Source of the DNA: Pontibacter kalidii
Lineage (GTDB): Bacteria; Bacteroidota; Bacteroidia; Cytophagales; Hymenobacteraceae
Direction: 5' to 3'
Assembly: GCF_026278245.1 (NCBI RefSeq)
Contig: NZ_CP111079.1
Span: forward strand, 4,832,501-4,896,500
DNA length: 64,000 nucleotides
In this document: positions 8,892 through 18,304 of the stretch, piece by piece
Layout: every line of letters begins with the position of its first letter
Position numbering within the stretch: the first letter of the stretch is position 1
Notes under the pieces: model-generated
Database searches by the model: none
The model's input: the letters and a program-made list of their open reading frames with translations, nothing else
Told to the model about the DNA's origin: nothing
Translations under genes and position numbers: made by a program

Positions 8892-10128
8892 CTTTTCTGT
8901 AAAGCTGCATGAGCTTCCGATGCTGTACCTTGTTATCGAAGTTTTGTTTTACATATTCCCTGCCGGCCTGTCCCATTTTGGCTCTGAGTCCAGCGTCGCG
9001 CAGCAATATATCAAGTTTAGCAGCAATCGCCTGCACATTCCCTTGAGGAACAACAAATCCGGAGACGCCATCGATTAGACCTTCTGGTAAACCACCGGCG
9101 TCGCTTACCACAACCGGCAATTCCATACTTTGCGCTTCCTGTACAGCTAAGCCCTGCGTCTCTACTTCGCCGTCTTCTGCCACTATGCCCGCCAAAACAA
9201 ACACCTGTGCTCTATCATAGAAATCGAGTACCTGCTCCTGGGTGGCAGCGCCATGTAAAAAAACATGTCCTTGTAGCTGTAGCTCTCTTATCTGTTCCTC
9301 GAGTTGTTCCCGCAGTACTCCTTCTCCCACTATGTGGTAGGCAATATCAGGATATGTACTTTGGAGTACTTTAATGGCTGCTATGCTATACTCTAAGCCT
9401 TTGAATGGTACCAGTCGGGCAACCGTAACAACGGTTGGGCTGGCAGTATTGCTTGGAGACCGTTGCTTCCTGAACTTATCAGTGTCCAGGCCAACGGGTA
9501 AGACTGTGATTTTATTTGACGGGATTCCAAGTGTCTCAACAGTTTTTCTGGTGAAAACTGAGCTAACAGTGAAGGCATCGCACTGAGGGATCAAGTCCCT
9601 GTATAGGCCCTTTCGGGAGTAGTGGGTAGGCCAGGAGAGGAAATCTTTGTCGTTTACATCAAATCCATGGAAAGAAGTTATAAGCTTACCCCGCAGCAAG
9701 CCGACTTCCCGAAAGTTTACTGCCTTGATGCCATTCGGCCCGAACTGGCAGTGCACTATGTCAAAGCGCCCCTTCCCTAGGAAGGGCACGGCATCGTAGA
9801 AGAACTGAAGGTTAGCAGCATACTTGCCGTACTTAGGGAAGTTCAGTGTTCTAAGTAAGGGAGAGCAGTTAGGTAGATGTTGGAGAAGAAGATAAATTGC
9901 CTTTATCACCCGTTTGAGCAGGTTTTTTGGAATGTGTGGCCGCTCAATAGTTTTAGAAAGCAGGTCATATTCCATGAGTAAGGAATGCATAGGCATTACA
10001 TCAGTTTTTCCCCAGGAAAAAATCGTTACCTCGTGACCTTCATCGAGCAGCTCTTTTAACTGATTAAGCAAGTAAGTTTCAGACTGGTAAGGGAAATGGC
10101 CAACGCAATACGCAATTTTTAGCTTCAT
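8878..10128 (-). CDS. glycosyltransferase, GT4 family
   Basis: The 416-residue protein has the two-Rossmann GT-B layout. The N-terminal half has VGHFPYQSETYLLNQ at residues 9-23, and the C-terminal half has the GT4 signature VARLVPFKGLEY followed by an E-x7-E-type region near EAQSMELPVVVSDAGG. Such retaining enzymes move a sugar from a nucleotide donor to a growing glycan on the cytoplasmic face. The start of the fold resembles colanic-acid-type WcaL enzymes. Acceptor and sugar are unknown. It is followed 50 bases upstream by a GT2 gene on the same strand. Confidence 0.87.
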   Translation of the reverse strand: MKLKIAYCVGHFPYQSETYLLNQLKELLDEGHEVTIFSWGKTDVMPMHSLLMEYDLLSKTIERPHIPKNLLKRVIKAIYLLLQHLPNCSPLLRTLNFPKYGKYAANLQFFYDAVPFLGKGRFDIVHCQFGPNGIKAVNFREVGLLRGKLITSFHGFDVNDKDFLSWPTHYSRKGLYRDLIPQCDAFTVSSVFTRKTVETLGIPSNKITVLPVGLDTDKFRKQRSPSNTASPTVVTVARLVPFKGLEYSIAAIKVLQSTYPDIAYHIVGEGVLREQLEEQIRELQLQGHVFLHGAATQEQVLDFYDRAQVFVLAGIVAEDGEVETQGLAVQEAQSMELPVVVSDAGGLPEGLIDGVSGFVVPQGNVQAIAAKLDILLRDAGLRAKMGQAGREYVKQNFDNKVQHRKLMQLYRKVMSG

Positions 10129-10178
10129 GATTTTCAGGGGGAGAGGTGGGAGAGTTTAAACTGTAGCGCAATAACTTT

Positions 10179-11078
10179 TTATATTTCTCTTCCCAAAGCT
10201 ACTTTTTGATAGAGTAAGGCGAGCTCCCAGCCTTTAGTATAGCCAGAAAACCTGTACTGCAGAGATTTGAGTATAAAGTATAATTTCGCGTAGGGCTTGC
10301 TTCGCATCATAGATAAGCAAGTAAATTCGTTTTGTATAATTCTCTTATTTCTCAAAGTAACCTCTTGCGGACTTTTGGTACTCCCAGAAACATAATGTAT
10401 AATTTCAGGAGCCGGGGTATAGAGTATCTTGTACTCCAAATCGGCAAACTGGTAGCACCAAAGCTTATCTTCTTCATACATAAAGAACGTATCGTCTAGC
10501 TGCTGCCCAGGTAGCTTTTTGATAACGCTTTTTTTTATCATAAAGAAGGTTGCCCAAACCCAGTCTGCATAAACTTCCTTGTCATGATTGAAGTAGTCGC
10601 CTAGAAATATACTTTCCCTGGCTGCGGGAGTCATGATGCGATAAAGGCGCAGTAACTCGGCTACTAGTAGCTTTATTGATGGGAACCGTTGCGCAACGGA
10701 CTGTACCTCGCCTCTGCTTGTTACTACTTTACAACTTACAGCGGCTAATGTATTCTCTGAAAACAGTCTTTTATAAGCCAGATAAACCGCATTGTTTATC
10801 AGCCTAGTATCGCTGTTTAGCAGTAATACCGCTTTGCCTTTTGCTTCTCTAAGACCGAAGTTTACACCTTTAGAGAAGCCAAGGTTAACAGAGCTCTTCA
10901 AAAGTACGATTTCAGAAAACTTGTCTTTGAATGCTTCTGCCGGGCACTCAGATGAAGCATTGTCTACAAGTATAATCTCAAAGGTTACATGTTGTGTCTT
11001 TTCATATATAGACTCAATACATCCACATGTCAGCTGGAAAGTATTGTAGTTTAAGATTATGATAGAGACATCAATCAT
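10179..11078 (-). CDS. glycosyltransferase, GT2 family (rhamnosyltransferase-like)
   Basis: The 299-residue protein begins with the GT-A core VSIIILNYNT at residues 4-13, then ILVDNASSE and LLLNSDT near residue 90, the DXD-like metal and nucleotide-sugar site. The C-terminal part has DDTFFMYEEDKLWCYQF, the ED-x-L-type acceptor motif. The family includes rhamnosyl- and galactofuranosyltransferases of surface glycans. It is encoded directly upstream of the GT4 gene on the same strand, probably one operon. Confidence 0.87.
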   Translation of the reverse strand: MIDVSIIILNYNTFQLTCGCIESIYEKTQHVTFEIILVDNASSECPAEAFKDKFSEIVLLKSSVNLGFSKGVNFGLREAKGKAVLLLNSDTRLINNAVYLAYKRLFSENTLAAVSCKVVTSRGEVQSVAQRFPSIKLLVAELLRLYRIMTPAARESIFLGDYFNHDKEVYADWVWATFFMIKKSVIKKLPGQQLDDTFFMYEEDKLWCYQFADLEYKILYTPAPEIIHYVSGSTKSPQEVTLRNKRIIQNEFTCLSMMRSKPYAKLYFILKSLQYRFSGYTKGWELALLYQKVALGREI

Positions 11079-11310
11079 TCAACTTTGGGCAGGTTAAGTA
11101 ACTTTACTTATAAAGATAAAACAACAGGAGCATGCTTTAGGTATGCTTCTACAAAAAACTCGATATACTTCCATTTATGGCTACAGCCCTTTGCAGAAGA
11201 TGATCGGTGTGAATTTAAAGGTTATACCCTGATTTATGAGCCAGCATGTTCATTCAGCATTGTAATATCGAAAGTTTTACCGTAGATGTATACCTTAACC
11301 AGAACGATTT

Positions 11311-12183
11311 ATGATGCCAAATTTCCGCTTCTCCTTCCTAACCGCCAAAGACCTGCCGCAGCTGCGCAACACTTTCCTGGAGGCATTTGCCGACTATGTG
11401 GTGCCGGTGCAACTCTCGGAGGAGCAGCTGAAGGATAAAGTGGAGCGGGAAGGGATCGTGCCTGGCTTCAGCGTGGGCGCCTATGTGGGCGCGGAGATGG
11501 TGGGGTTTATACTTACCGGGCTGGGGGAGTGGCAGGGCAAGTCAGCCGCCTACAATGCGGGTACCGGGGTGGTGCCCATGTACAGGGGGCATAGCCTGAC
11601 GCAGCAAATGTATGCTTTCCTGCTGCCAAAGCTGCGCGAGAGTGGTGTGGAGCAGTGTGTGTTGGAGGTAATCCAAGGGAACATGCCTGCCGTCAGGGCT
11701 TATAAGAAGATTGGCTTTGAGCTTACCCGTTCGCTCAGCTGTTTCCGGGCCACTAAACAGGAGCTGCTGCTGGAGGGAGAGTCACCAGAGCAGGTGACTA
11801 TTTCGGGGGTTACGCTGCCCGACTGGGGAACGTATAGTAGTTTCTGGGAGGTGGGGCCAACCTGGCAGAACGACATAAATGCGATTAAGCGGAGCAAGCG
11901 GCAAGCACACACCCTGGAGGCTCGTAACATGCAACAGGAGGTGGTGGGGTATATCTCTTTCTTCCGGAAAAACGGGGCCGTGGCCCAACTGGGGGTAGCC
12001 GAAGGCTGGCGCGGCAAAGGGATCGGCACAACGCTGCTGCGCGAGGCAGTAAAGCAAGTGGAGGCTCCGGCAGTCATGTTCATCAACATAGAGGATGCTG
12101 CCCAAAGTATACTCTCTTTTATGAAAGGGCGCCATTTCAGGCTTTTGCTTAAGCAGTATGAGATGCTGATGCCGATCGTGTAA
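11311..12183 (+). CDS. tandem GNAT-family N-acetyltransferase
   Basis: The 290-residue protein contains two acetyltransferase units. The first (residues 1-150) has the acetyl-CoA region around GTGVVPMYRGHSLTQQM, and the second (about 175-290) has AQLGVAEGWRGKGIGTTLL, a classic R/Q-x-x-G-x-G/A loop. GNAT enzymes acetylate amines with acetyl-CoA; the substrate is not predictable. The ATG at 11311 is the first of two adjacent. It is a single gene between a glycan locus and an exporter. Confidence 0.85.
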   Translation: MMPNFRFSFLTAKDLPQLRNTFLEAFADYVVPVQLSEEQLKDKVEREGIVPGFSVGAYVGAEMVGFILTGLGEWQGKSAAYNAGTGVVPMYRGHSLTQQMYAFLLPKLRESGVEQCVLEVIQGNMPAVRAYKKIGFELTRSLSCFRATKQELLLEGESPEQVTISGVTLPDWGTYSSFWEVGPTWQNDINAIKRSKRQAHTLEARNMQQEVVGYISFFRKNGAVAQLGVAEGWRGKGIGTTLLREAVKQVEAPAVMFINIEDAAQSILSFMKGRHFRLLLKQYEMLMPIV

Positions 12184-12206
12184 GTATAGACAGGGAAAGG
12201 GTGGCG

Positions 12207-12238
12207 TTGTGCTGCGGCTGGTTAAATACGTACCTTTG
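12207..12238 (+). promoter_or_regulatory. promoter of the SMR exporter gene
   Basis: TTG at 12207-12209 and TACCTTTG at 12231-12238, with a 21-bp spacer, fit the Bacteroidota promoter consensus. The start codon follows 28 bases later. There is no room for a guanidine riboswitch. Confidence 0.6.
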
Positions 12239-12266
12239 CAGCCTGAACTATAAAAATGACTGACGT

Positions 12267-12596
12267 ATGAACATGGCATGGTTTTACCTGATCCTGGCAG
12301 GCATCTGTGAGATTGGCTGGGCCTTTGGCCTGAAGTATAGCGAGGGGTTCACCAAGCTTGGCGTAAGTGTGGTAACCGTTATCGTGATGATCCTGAGCTT
12401 TGTGCTGCTCGCGCAGGCCATGAAAACGCTGCCGCTGGGCACCGCCTACGCCATCTGGACGGGAATCGGCGCTGCCGGCACCGCCATACTTGGTATCCTC
12501 TTTCTAAATGAGCCCCGCGATCTTATCCGCATTTTCTGCATCCTGATGATCGTAGGGGGCGTAGTAGGGCTGAAGGTGTTCTCTGGGGCAAAGTAG
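12267..12596 (+). CDS. SMR-family exporter, SugE/Gdx type
   Basis: The 109-residue protein has four membrane helices and the SMR hallmarks: WFYLILAGICEIGWAFGLKYS with the membrane glutamate, GTAYAIWTGIGA in helix 3 and GILFLNEP. The KYSEGF after helix 1 fits the SugE/Gdx branch, whose members export guanidinium or quaternary ammonium as antiparallel dimers. The ATG two codons downstream (12273) is an equal candidate start. It faces the next gene tail to tail with one base between. Confidence 0.88.
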   Translation: MNMAWFYLILAGICEIGWAFGLKYSEGFTKLGVSVVTVIVMILSFVLLAQAMKTLPLGTAYAIWTGIGAAGTAILGILFLNEPRDLIRIFCILMIVGGVVGLKVFSGAK

Positions 12597-12597
12597 G

Positions 12598-13428
12598 CTA
12601 CTCTATCAGGTATACTTCCAGCGTATCTTTTGTGAAGAGGTAGAGGTGCTTATCACCCACCAGCGCAGAAACATATGCCTTCTGTAGCGGCAGCTCCAGC
12701 ACGCGTTCGTGCCGAGTATAGAGGTCATGGAAGTATAGCTTGCCCTCCCTTACAAAGTATAACTCGTTATTTCTGAAGCCGATGTGGTGCAGACCGGTGT
12801 AGGGCAATTGATTTTTATAATTGCCCAGGTTGTCGAACACCAGGATACCACTGTTAAAATCGAGCAGGTATACCTGGTTCTGGTACTCACGCAGCTGGCG
12901 CACGTCAAACGCCTCACGGTTAAGCAACAGATTTAGGGGCGTTTCCACGGTTATCTGCCGCATGGCAGAGCTCAGTTTACTCAGCGTCAGACTGGTCTCG
13001 TCGAAAAGCCAGTAACCCAGGTCGCCGGCCGGGGCTGCTACTTTGGCGGTGCCCTCGTATGGCAGGTCCAGCAGGCCGGAGGTGCTGATGGGGCGCAGAA
13101 ACCGGTCTAGTAAGGTGATTTCCTGGCTGCCCTCGTAAAACAACACGATCTTCATCGGATTCCAGGCGTGTATGCTGCTGATGCGGCCGCGGGAAGGAGG
13201 GGAGTAGGTGTCCATGGGCTTGCCTGCCGGGTTGAGGCGCAGCAGGTTCAGGCGTTCGTCCAGCAGGTATATATTCCCGTTGCGGTCCTGGGAGATGGTG
13301 GTGGCAGAACCGGTGCTTAGACTATGGCTATAGGTAAGTACGGGCGCCTGCAGCGTGTCCTGTGCCAGCGCCAGCAGCGGTGCCAGCAGCACCAGCCAAA
13401 GTATAAGTATGGATCGGTTAGCCTTCAA
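12598..13428 (-). CDS. secreted propeller-like protein of unknown function
   Basis: The 276-residue product starts with a signal peptide (hydrophobic run ILILWLVLLAPLLALA, cleavage near AQD) and continues with repeated strand-turn units such as NGNIYLLDERL, LVGDKHLYLFTKDT and ELYFVREGKLYF that suggest a six- or seven-blade propeller. No enzymatic motif is visible. The only in-frame start giving the signal peptide is TTG at 13428, which overlaps the lpxH stop, so it is likely translated by coupling with lpxH. It resembles the fragment at the left edge of the window in style. Confidence 0.7.
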   Translation of the reverse strand: MKANRSILILWLVLLAPLLALAQDTLQAPVLTYSHSLSTGSATTISQDRNGNIYLLDERLNLLRLNPAGKPMDTYSPPSRGRISSIHAWNPMKIVLFYEGSQEITLLDRFLRPISTSGLLDLPYEGTAKVAAPAGDLGYWLFDETSLTLSKLSSAMRQITVETPLNLLLNREAFDVRQLREYQNQVYLLDFNSGILVFDNLGNYKNQLPYTGLHHIGFRNNELYFVREGKLYFHDLYTRHERVLELPLQKAYVSALVGDKHLYLFTKDTLEVYLIE

Positions 13429-14188
13429 AGGTCTTCAATTCCAGTTTGTCGCCATCATAAACACCGTACGTGCAAAAATTGACCCATTCTCCGAGGTTCA
13501 CATACTGCGCGTTCTCCCCGATGGGCATTTCCAGGGGTAGATGGCGGTGGCCGAACACATAATAGTCATGGTGCTGCCGCTGCTCCACTTCCTGGCTATA
13601 CTGCACCAGCCACTCCCGCTCCCCAAAAAACTTCTCGTCCTTCTCCACATTACTGATGCGGCTCCTTCTGGACCAGGCATTGGCGATGCCGATTCCGGTG
13701 TTGGGGTGGATGCGGGCAAAGAGCCACTGGCACATCTTGTTGTCAAACACCTTTTTCAGCACTTTATAAGTATGGTCGCCGGGACCCAAGCCGTCGCCGT
13801 GGCCAATGTAGAAGGATTTGCCGCCGATGTTGGTAGAGATTGGCTCACGGATGATGGGGATGTTGAGTTCCCTGGGAAAGTAATCAAACATCCACATGTC
13901 GTGGTTCCCCGTGAAAAAAAGCACGGGCAGGCCGGCATCAGTCAGCTCGGCCAGTTTACCCTGCAGGCGGATATAGCCCTTGGGAATGGCATGTTTATAC
14001 TCAAACCAGAAATCAAAGATATCGCCCAGCAAAAGGATGGCGGCCGCATCCTGCTGAACCATCTCCAGCCACCGCACAATCTTCTTCTCACGGACCAGGC
14101 TGCTTTTGGCATCGGGCACACCCAAATGGAAGTCGGAAGCGAAGTATACTTTTTTGCCTGGCGCCAGCTCGTTAATGCGGAAGGTCAT
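13418..14188 (-). CDS. lpxH: UDP-2,3-diacylglucosamine diphosphatase LpxH
   Basis: The 256-residue metallophosphoesterase carries the family motifs in order: ASDFHLG, GDIFDFWFEY, GNHDMW, GHGD and FGHRHLP, which bind two Mn ions. The AWSRRSR segment and the overall length fit LpxH, which cleaves UDP-2,3-diacyl-GlcN to lipid X in lipid A synthesis at the inner membrane. The start is the ATG at 14188 (a TTG precedes it) and overlaps the upstream LUD gene by 17 bases. It is the second gene of a tightly packed group. Confidence 0.9.
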   Translation of the reverse strand: MTFRINELAPGKKVYFASDFHLGVPDAKSSLVREKKIVRWLEMVQQDAAAILLLGDIFDFWFEYKHAIPKGYIRLQGKLAELTDAGLPVLFFTGNHDMWMFDYFPRELNIPIIREPISTNIGGKSFYIGHGDGLGPGDHTYKVLKKVFDNKMCQWLFARIHPNTGIGIANAWSRRSRISNVEKDEKFFGEREWLVQYSQEVEQRQHHDYYVFGHRHLPLEMPIGENAQYVNLGEWVNFCTYGVYDGDKLELKTFEG

Positions 14189-14825
14189 CAATCAGGAATA
14201 AGACTAATTGCTTGGGGCCATGGGCGCCCATCACAAGGGTTTTCTCAATGTCGGCGGTGCGGCTCGGGCCGCTCACCAGCGACACCATCGAGGGGAAGTT
14301 CTCTTTATACTTGTCGCGCACGCGCTGCAGGCCATCCTTTATATCGGGCACCAGTTGGCTGGCCTTGGCCACGACCAGGTGCGTGGCCGGGTATACGCTC
14401 AGGCGGCGGCCCCCGGCGTTGGCAGAGCTCACCAGGATGCTCCCGGTGCGGGTGATCAGTGCCTCGCAGGTGGTCAGGCCGGCTTCTGTACTTTGCAAAA
14501 ACCCTTCCTCATCGGCTGTGAAGTCGATGCCTGCCTGGTGAATAACACTTTGCAGATTGGGCTCCCAAATGCACAGGTGCTGCAGGTTCTGCTCCTTCTT
14601 GTACACGTATAGCTGGTCGAAGAAATCTTCCTCGTGCTCACAGTACACAAACACGCCTGCATTTTTGATGAAGTTCTCCGCAAACACCACCGACATATCC
14701 TCCAGCGGCACGGGCGGGTGCAGCGGGGAGGCGAAGTCGGGGGTAGGAGGCAGAAAAGGCGCCGACTTAGCCAGCGCCTCTCTTACCCTTCTTAATACAA
14801 TTTCCTTTGATTTTGCTTCGTACAT
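14172..14825 (-). CDS. LUD-domain protein (LutC/YkgG-like)
   Basis: The 217-residue protein matches the LUD domain: VYCEHEEDFFDQL, the conserved GLTTCEALITRTGSILVSSA segment and the C-terminal LVSGPSRTADIEKTLVMGAHGP, nearly identical in style to LutC. Lactate-utilisation proteins of this family work with LutA/LutB, but no lutAB genes are nearby and Bacteroidota often carry this gene next to ftsH, so its role here is open. It sits 11 bases downstream of ftsH. Confidence 0.85.
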   Translation of the reverse strand: MYEAKSKEIVLRRVREALAKSAPFLPPTPDFASPLHPPVPLEDMSVVFAENFIKNAGVFVYCEHEEDFFDQLYVYKKEQNLQHLCIWEPNLQSVIHQAGIDFTADEEGFLQSTEAGLTTCEALITRTGSILVSSANAGGRRLSVYPATHLVVAKASQLVPDIKDGLQRVRDKYKENFPSMVSLVSGPSRTADIEKTLVMGAHGPKQLVLFLIDDLPH

Positions 14826-14836
14826 GCCTGGTTAGA

Positions 14837-16960
14837 TCAAGCTGTTCTCGAATTTATGTTATCCCGCTCAGCAGGGGTGTTGCCGTTATCCAGCGGCGTG
14901 CCGGGTACGGAGCCTTCCTCTTGCTCGGGGTGCTCTGTCTGGCCAAGTTCCACCGGGTGCTGCTGCTCCACCTCGCTCTTGGTCTGGCTGCGGTCGGTTC
15001 CGGCGGTGTGGGCCTGGTAGGTGGTCAGGGCCTCAAACGGGCGAGGGCCAACCAGGCGCTCCAGGTCGCTCTGGAACAGGATCTCTTTCTCCAGAAGCTC
15101 CTGCGCCACCACTTCCAGCTCGGGCGCCTTAGATGTTAGCAGTTGCTTGGTGCGCTGGTAGGCGGCGTCGATGATCTTGCGCACCTCCTGGTCTATCGTC
15201 TCGGCGGTAGCTTCCGAGTAGGGCTTGTTGAACGACATTTCAGACTGCTTGGAGTCGTAGAACGAAACGTTGCCGATCTTATCGTTCATGCCATACATGG
15301 TCACGATGCTGTAGGCCATTTTGGTGATACGCTCCAGGTCGCTCAGGGCGCCGGTGGAGATCTTGCCGAACACGAGCTCCTCGGCGGCGCGACCACCCAG
15401 GGCCATGCACATCTCGTCAATCAACTGCTCGGTGGTGTACAGGAACTGCTCTTTTGGTAGGTACTGCGCATAGCCCAGCGCGGCGACACCACGCGGCACG
15501 ATGCTCACCTTCACCAACGGGTCGGCGTGCTCCAGGAACCAGCCGGCAATAGCATGACCAGCCTCGTGGTAGGCCACAATCTTTTTCTCCTCCGGAGAGA
15601 TGATCTTATTCTTCTTCTCCAGACCACCAATCACGCGGTCTACGGCATCATTAAAGTCCTGCTGGTCTACCGCTTTTTTGTTGCGGCGGGCAGCGATCAG
15701 GGCCGCCTCGTTACATACGTTAGCGATCTCGGCACCGGCAAAGCCTGGTGTCTGGGCAGCCAGTTTCTTCGCGTCCACATCCGGCGCCAGTGTAAGCGGG
15801 CCAAGGTGCACGTTAAATATCTCGGTACGCCCGTTGATGTCTGGCTTGTCGATGCTGATCTGGCGGTCGAAACGGCCAGGGCGCAGCAGGGCAGAGTCTA
15901 GGGTGTCGGGGCGGTTGGTGGCGGCAAGTATGATCACGCCGGAGTCGGTGGCGAAACCATCCATCTCCACCAGCAGGGAGTTCAGGGTGTTCTCACGCTC
16001 GTCATTTCCGCCTGGCGTGGCACCACGGCTACGGTGGCGGCCAATGGCGTCAATCTCGTCGATAAAGATGATACAAGGGGCCTTCGCTTTTGCCTGCTTA
16101 AACAGGTCGCGCACACGGGCAGCACCCACCCCCACGAACATCTCCACAAAGTCAGAGCCTGATAGGGAGAAGAAAGGAACATCCGCCTCGCCGGCCACGG
16201 CCTTGGCAAGTAACGTTTTACCGGTTCCCGGAGGGCCTACCAGCAAAGCGCCTTTTGGTATCTTGCCTCCCAGTACGGTAAACTTAGACGGGTTCTTCAG
16301 GAATTCCACGATCTCCTGCACCTCTTCTTTTGCTTCCTCCAGGCCGGCCACATCCTTGAACGTGATCTTCACCTTGTTCTCAGCGTCGAAAAGGGCTGCT
16401 TTGGACTTGCCGATGTTGAAGATCTGGCCACCCGTGCCGCCCGATGTGACGCGGCGCATCAGGAACCAGAAACCAAACAGCAGCAGTATTAGGAAGCCCC
16501 ACTGGAAGAAAAAGTCGGCAAAGCCTGTGCGCGTTTCCGGTGTAAGCGGTACTTTTTGCTCGCGTGCCACATCTGCCTGCAGTTTATCCAGGTCTTCTTT
16601 GAAAGACTCTGCCGAGATCACCTGGAAGTGATAGTGTGGGCCCTGGTCCATGGTAAGCATACCACGGTCGTTGAGCTCGGCTTTATATTTATCGTTCTGA
16701 AGCGCCTCTTTCTCAAGGTATACTTCCACGGTTTTGCCATTCACGAGGGTCAGTCTGTCGACATCCCCGCTGAGCAGCATCTCCTCAAAGTCCTGCTGCG
16801 TGGTCTCTACAGAGGAGTTGCTCTTGTTTAGGTAGGTCAGTCCGAAGATAAGCAGGATCAGCACAGCCAGCATCCACAGCTGCATGGTAGGGCGCGGTGG
16901 GGTGTTTGGTATGATCGGCTTTTTCTTCTTGTTGTTGCCTTTATTATTTTTTTCTGCCAT
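14837..16960 (-). CDS. ftsH: ATP-dependent zinc metalloprotease FtsH
   Basis: The 707-residue protein has two membrane helices (about residues 27-45 and 151-170) around a periplasmic segment, then an AAA+ module with Walker A GPPGTGKT at 242-249, Walker B IIFIDE at 298-303 and the second region of homology near 349-363. The M41 protease motif HEAGH is at 465-469. FtsH removes misfolded membrane proteins and regulators such as LpxC-type enzymes, which makes the nearby lpxH of interest. The C-terminal tail is Gln/Glu/Thr-rich and disordered. Confidence 0.96.
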   Translation of the reverse strand: MAEKNNKGNNKKKKPIIPNTPPRPTMQLWMLAVLILLIFGLTYLNKSNSSVETTQQDFEEMLLSGDVDRLTLVNGKTVEVYLEKEALQNDKYKAELNDRGMLTMDQGPHYHFQVISAESFKEDLDKLQADVAREQKVPLTPETRTGFADFFFQWGFLILLLFGFWFLMRRVTSGGTGGQIFNIGKSKAALFDAENKVKITFKDVAGLEEAKEEVQEIVEFLKNPSKFTVLGGKIPKGALLVGPPGTGKTLLAKAVAGEADVPFFSLSGSDFVEMFVGVGAARVRDLFKQAKAKAPCIIFIDEIDAIGRHRSRGATPGGNDERENTLNSLLVEMDGFATDSGVIILAATNRPDTLDSALLRPGRFDRQISIDKPDINGRTEIFNVHLGPLTLAPDVDAKKLAAQTPGFAGAEIANVCNEAALIAARRNKKAVDQQDFNDAVDRVIGGLEKKNKIISPEEKKIVAYHEAGHAIAGWFLEHADPLVKVSIVPRGVAALGYAQYLPKEQFLYTTEQLIDEMCMALGGRAAEELVFGKISTGALSDLERITKMAYSIVTMYGMNDKIGNVSFYDSKQSEMSFNKPYSEATAETIDQEVRKIIDAAYQRTKQLLTSKAPELEVVAQELLEKEILFQSDLERLVGPRPFEALTTYQAHTAGTDRSQTKSEVEQQHPVELGQTEHPEQEEGSVPGTPLDNGNTPAERDNINSRTA

Positions 16961-17032
16961 TGATAGTTTAAATATCGATTGTATGGGAAACAGGGGCCGG
17001 CTCTAAAAGTTTTTCAGGCCGTGCCCGGGTTG

Positions 17033-17407
17033 TTACACAGACTCCACGTGCTCTATCCTGGCGTCGCCCCAAAGCTCCTCCAGCGCATAGAACTCACGCT
17101 TGTCTTTCAGGAAAACGTGTGCTACTACATCCACATAATCCAGCAGCACCCACTCTTTGTTGATGCGGCCTTCGGTCTGCCACGGGTTCTGGGCAGTTGC
17201 CTTATACACTTCCTCCTCAATAGAGGTAGCAATGGCGTCGAGTTGCGTGTCGGAGCTTGCGGATGCTATTACGAAGTAATCTGATACAGCGTTTTTAAGT
17301 GATTTAAGGTTCATCACCACTATATCGGAAGCCTTTCTCTCCTGCATGCCTTTCACTACAAGCTCTGCCAATATGTCGGAAGTAGCCTCAACCTTGGTTT
17401 CTTTCAT
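17033..17407 (-). CDS. rsfS: ribosome silencing factor RsfS
   Basis: The 124-residue protein has the DUF143/RsfS pattern: KASDIVVMNL near residue 38, DYFVIASASSDTQLDAIA and the C-terminal WVLLDYVDVVAHVFLKDKREFYALEELW core. RsfS binds ribosomal protein L14 and blocks subunit joining when nutrients are low. It lies upstream of ftsH on the same strand with a 72-base gap. It is divergent from birA with almost no spacer, so the two promoters must overlap. Confidence 0.93.
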   Translation of the reverse strand: MKETKVEATSDILAELVVKGMQERKASDIVVMNLKSLKNAVSDYFVIASASSDTQLDAIATSIEEEVYKATAQNPWQTEGRINKEWVLLDYVDVVAHVFLKDKREFYALEELWGDARIEHVESV

Positions 17408-17425
17408 TTGCGCTCTTTAAATTTG

Positions 17426-18208
17426 ATGTACAAAAGTATTAAATTCTCCTCTAATTATATGTTGCCTAATACGCTGTTTATGGGTCAGCAGCTGTTTTTT
17501 ATCGCAGCTTGCGCCTCCACTAACTCAGAGGCCCAGCAGCTTCTTATCAAAAATGAAGCCACAGAGGGCTGTACCGTCATTACGCACCGGCAAACGCAGG
17601 GGCGCGGGCAGCGGGGCAATAGCTGGGAGGCGGAGCCGGGCCAGAACATCACCCTCTCTGTGATCCTGTCGCCCACGTTTGTGGCGGTGCGGCAGCAGTT
17701 TTACCTCAACATGGCCGTATCGCTGGGCGTGCTCGACCTGCTGCGCGAACTGGGCCTGCCGCAGGCCCAGGTAAAGTGGCCCAACGATTTATTCTTTGAA
17801 GGTAAGAAACTTGGCGGGATTCTGATAGAAAATACGATAAATAGCCAGACACTACAACACAGTATCGTCGGGATTGGTTTAAATGTGAACCAGACAAGCT
17901 TTGCTTCTCCAACGGCTACCTCCATGGCTAACGTATGCGGCCATGCTTTTAACCTGGAGAAAGTGACGATGCGCCTGCTGGAGTTGCTGGAAAAACGCTA
18001 CCTGCAGCTGCGCAGCGGCCATGCCGCCCGCCTGAAGTATGAGTACCTGCAAGGCCTCTACCGCTACCAGGAGGTGCACCCGTTTAAGATCGGCAGCCAA
18101 CAGGTGCAGGGCCAGATACAGGGCGTGGGCGAGGACGGGCGCCTGGCGGTGGAGATTGAACGGGAGCTAAGATACTTTGACTTCAAGGAGATAGCGCACG
18201 TGGTGTAA
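17426..18208 (+). CDS. birA: biotin--[acetyl-CoA-carboxylase] ligase
   Basis: The catalytic domain is clear: STNSEA, the biotinyl-AMP loop GRGQRGNSWEAEPGQNI, KWPNDLFF with the active lysine, and GGILIENT. There is no N-terminal HTH, so this is the monofunctional ligase and not a repressor. It attaches biotin to carboxylase carrier subunits. Several in-frame ATGs exist (17426, 17459, 17480); 17426 is chosen because the frame at 17408 would run into the rsfS start. Confidence 0.9.
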   Translation: MYKSIKFSSNYMLPNTLFMGQQLFFIAACASTNSEAQQLLIKNEATEGCTVITHRQTQGRGQRGNSWEAEPGQNITLSVILSPTFVAVRQQFYLNMAVSLGVLDLLRELGLPQAQVKWPNDLFFEGKKLGGILIENTINSQTLQHSIVGIGLNVNQTSFASPTATSMANVCGHAFNLEKVTMRLLELLEKRYLQLRSGHAARLKYEYLQGLYRYQEVHPFKIGSQQVQGQIQGVGEDGRLAVEIERELRYFDFKEIAHVV

Positions 18209-18236
18209 GCCGATCCTTCCTGCTATAAAAGTATAA

Positions 18237-18287
18237 AGTATGAATAAGGCCGTGCGGGAGGGTTTCCCGCACGGCCTTATTCATACT
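18237..18287. terminator. long bidirectional hairpin
   Basis: This is a perfect 23-bp inverted repeat (18237-18259 and 18265-18287) with a 5-nt loop between two converging genes. The stem is GC-rich in the middle and AT-rich at the base, giving U-rich ends only weakly. Confidence 0.75.
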
Positions 18288-18304
18288 GCGTTACATCGCC
18301 CCGA

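Noticed and set aside
12184..12266. Guanidine riboswitch before the SMR gene
   Set aside because: The spacer is only 83 bases, contains a normal promoter and leaves too short a leader.
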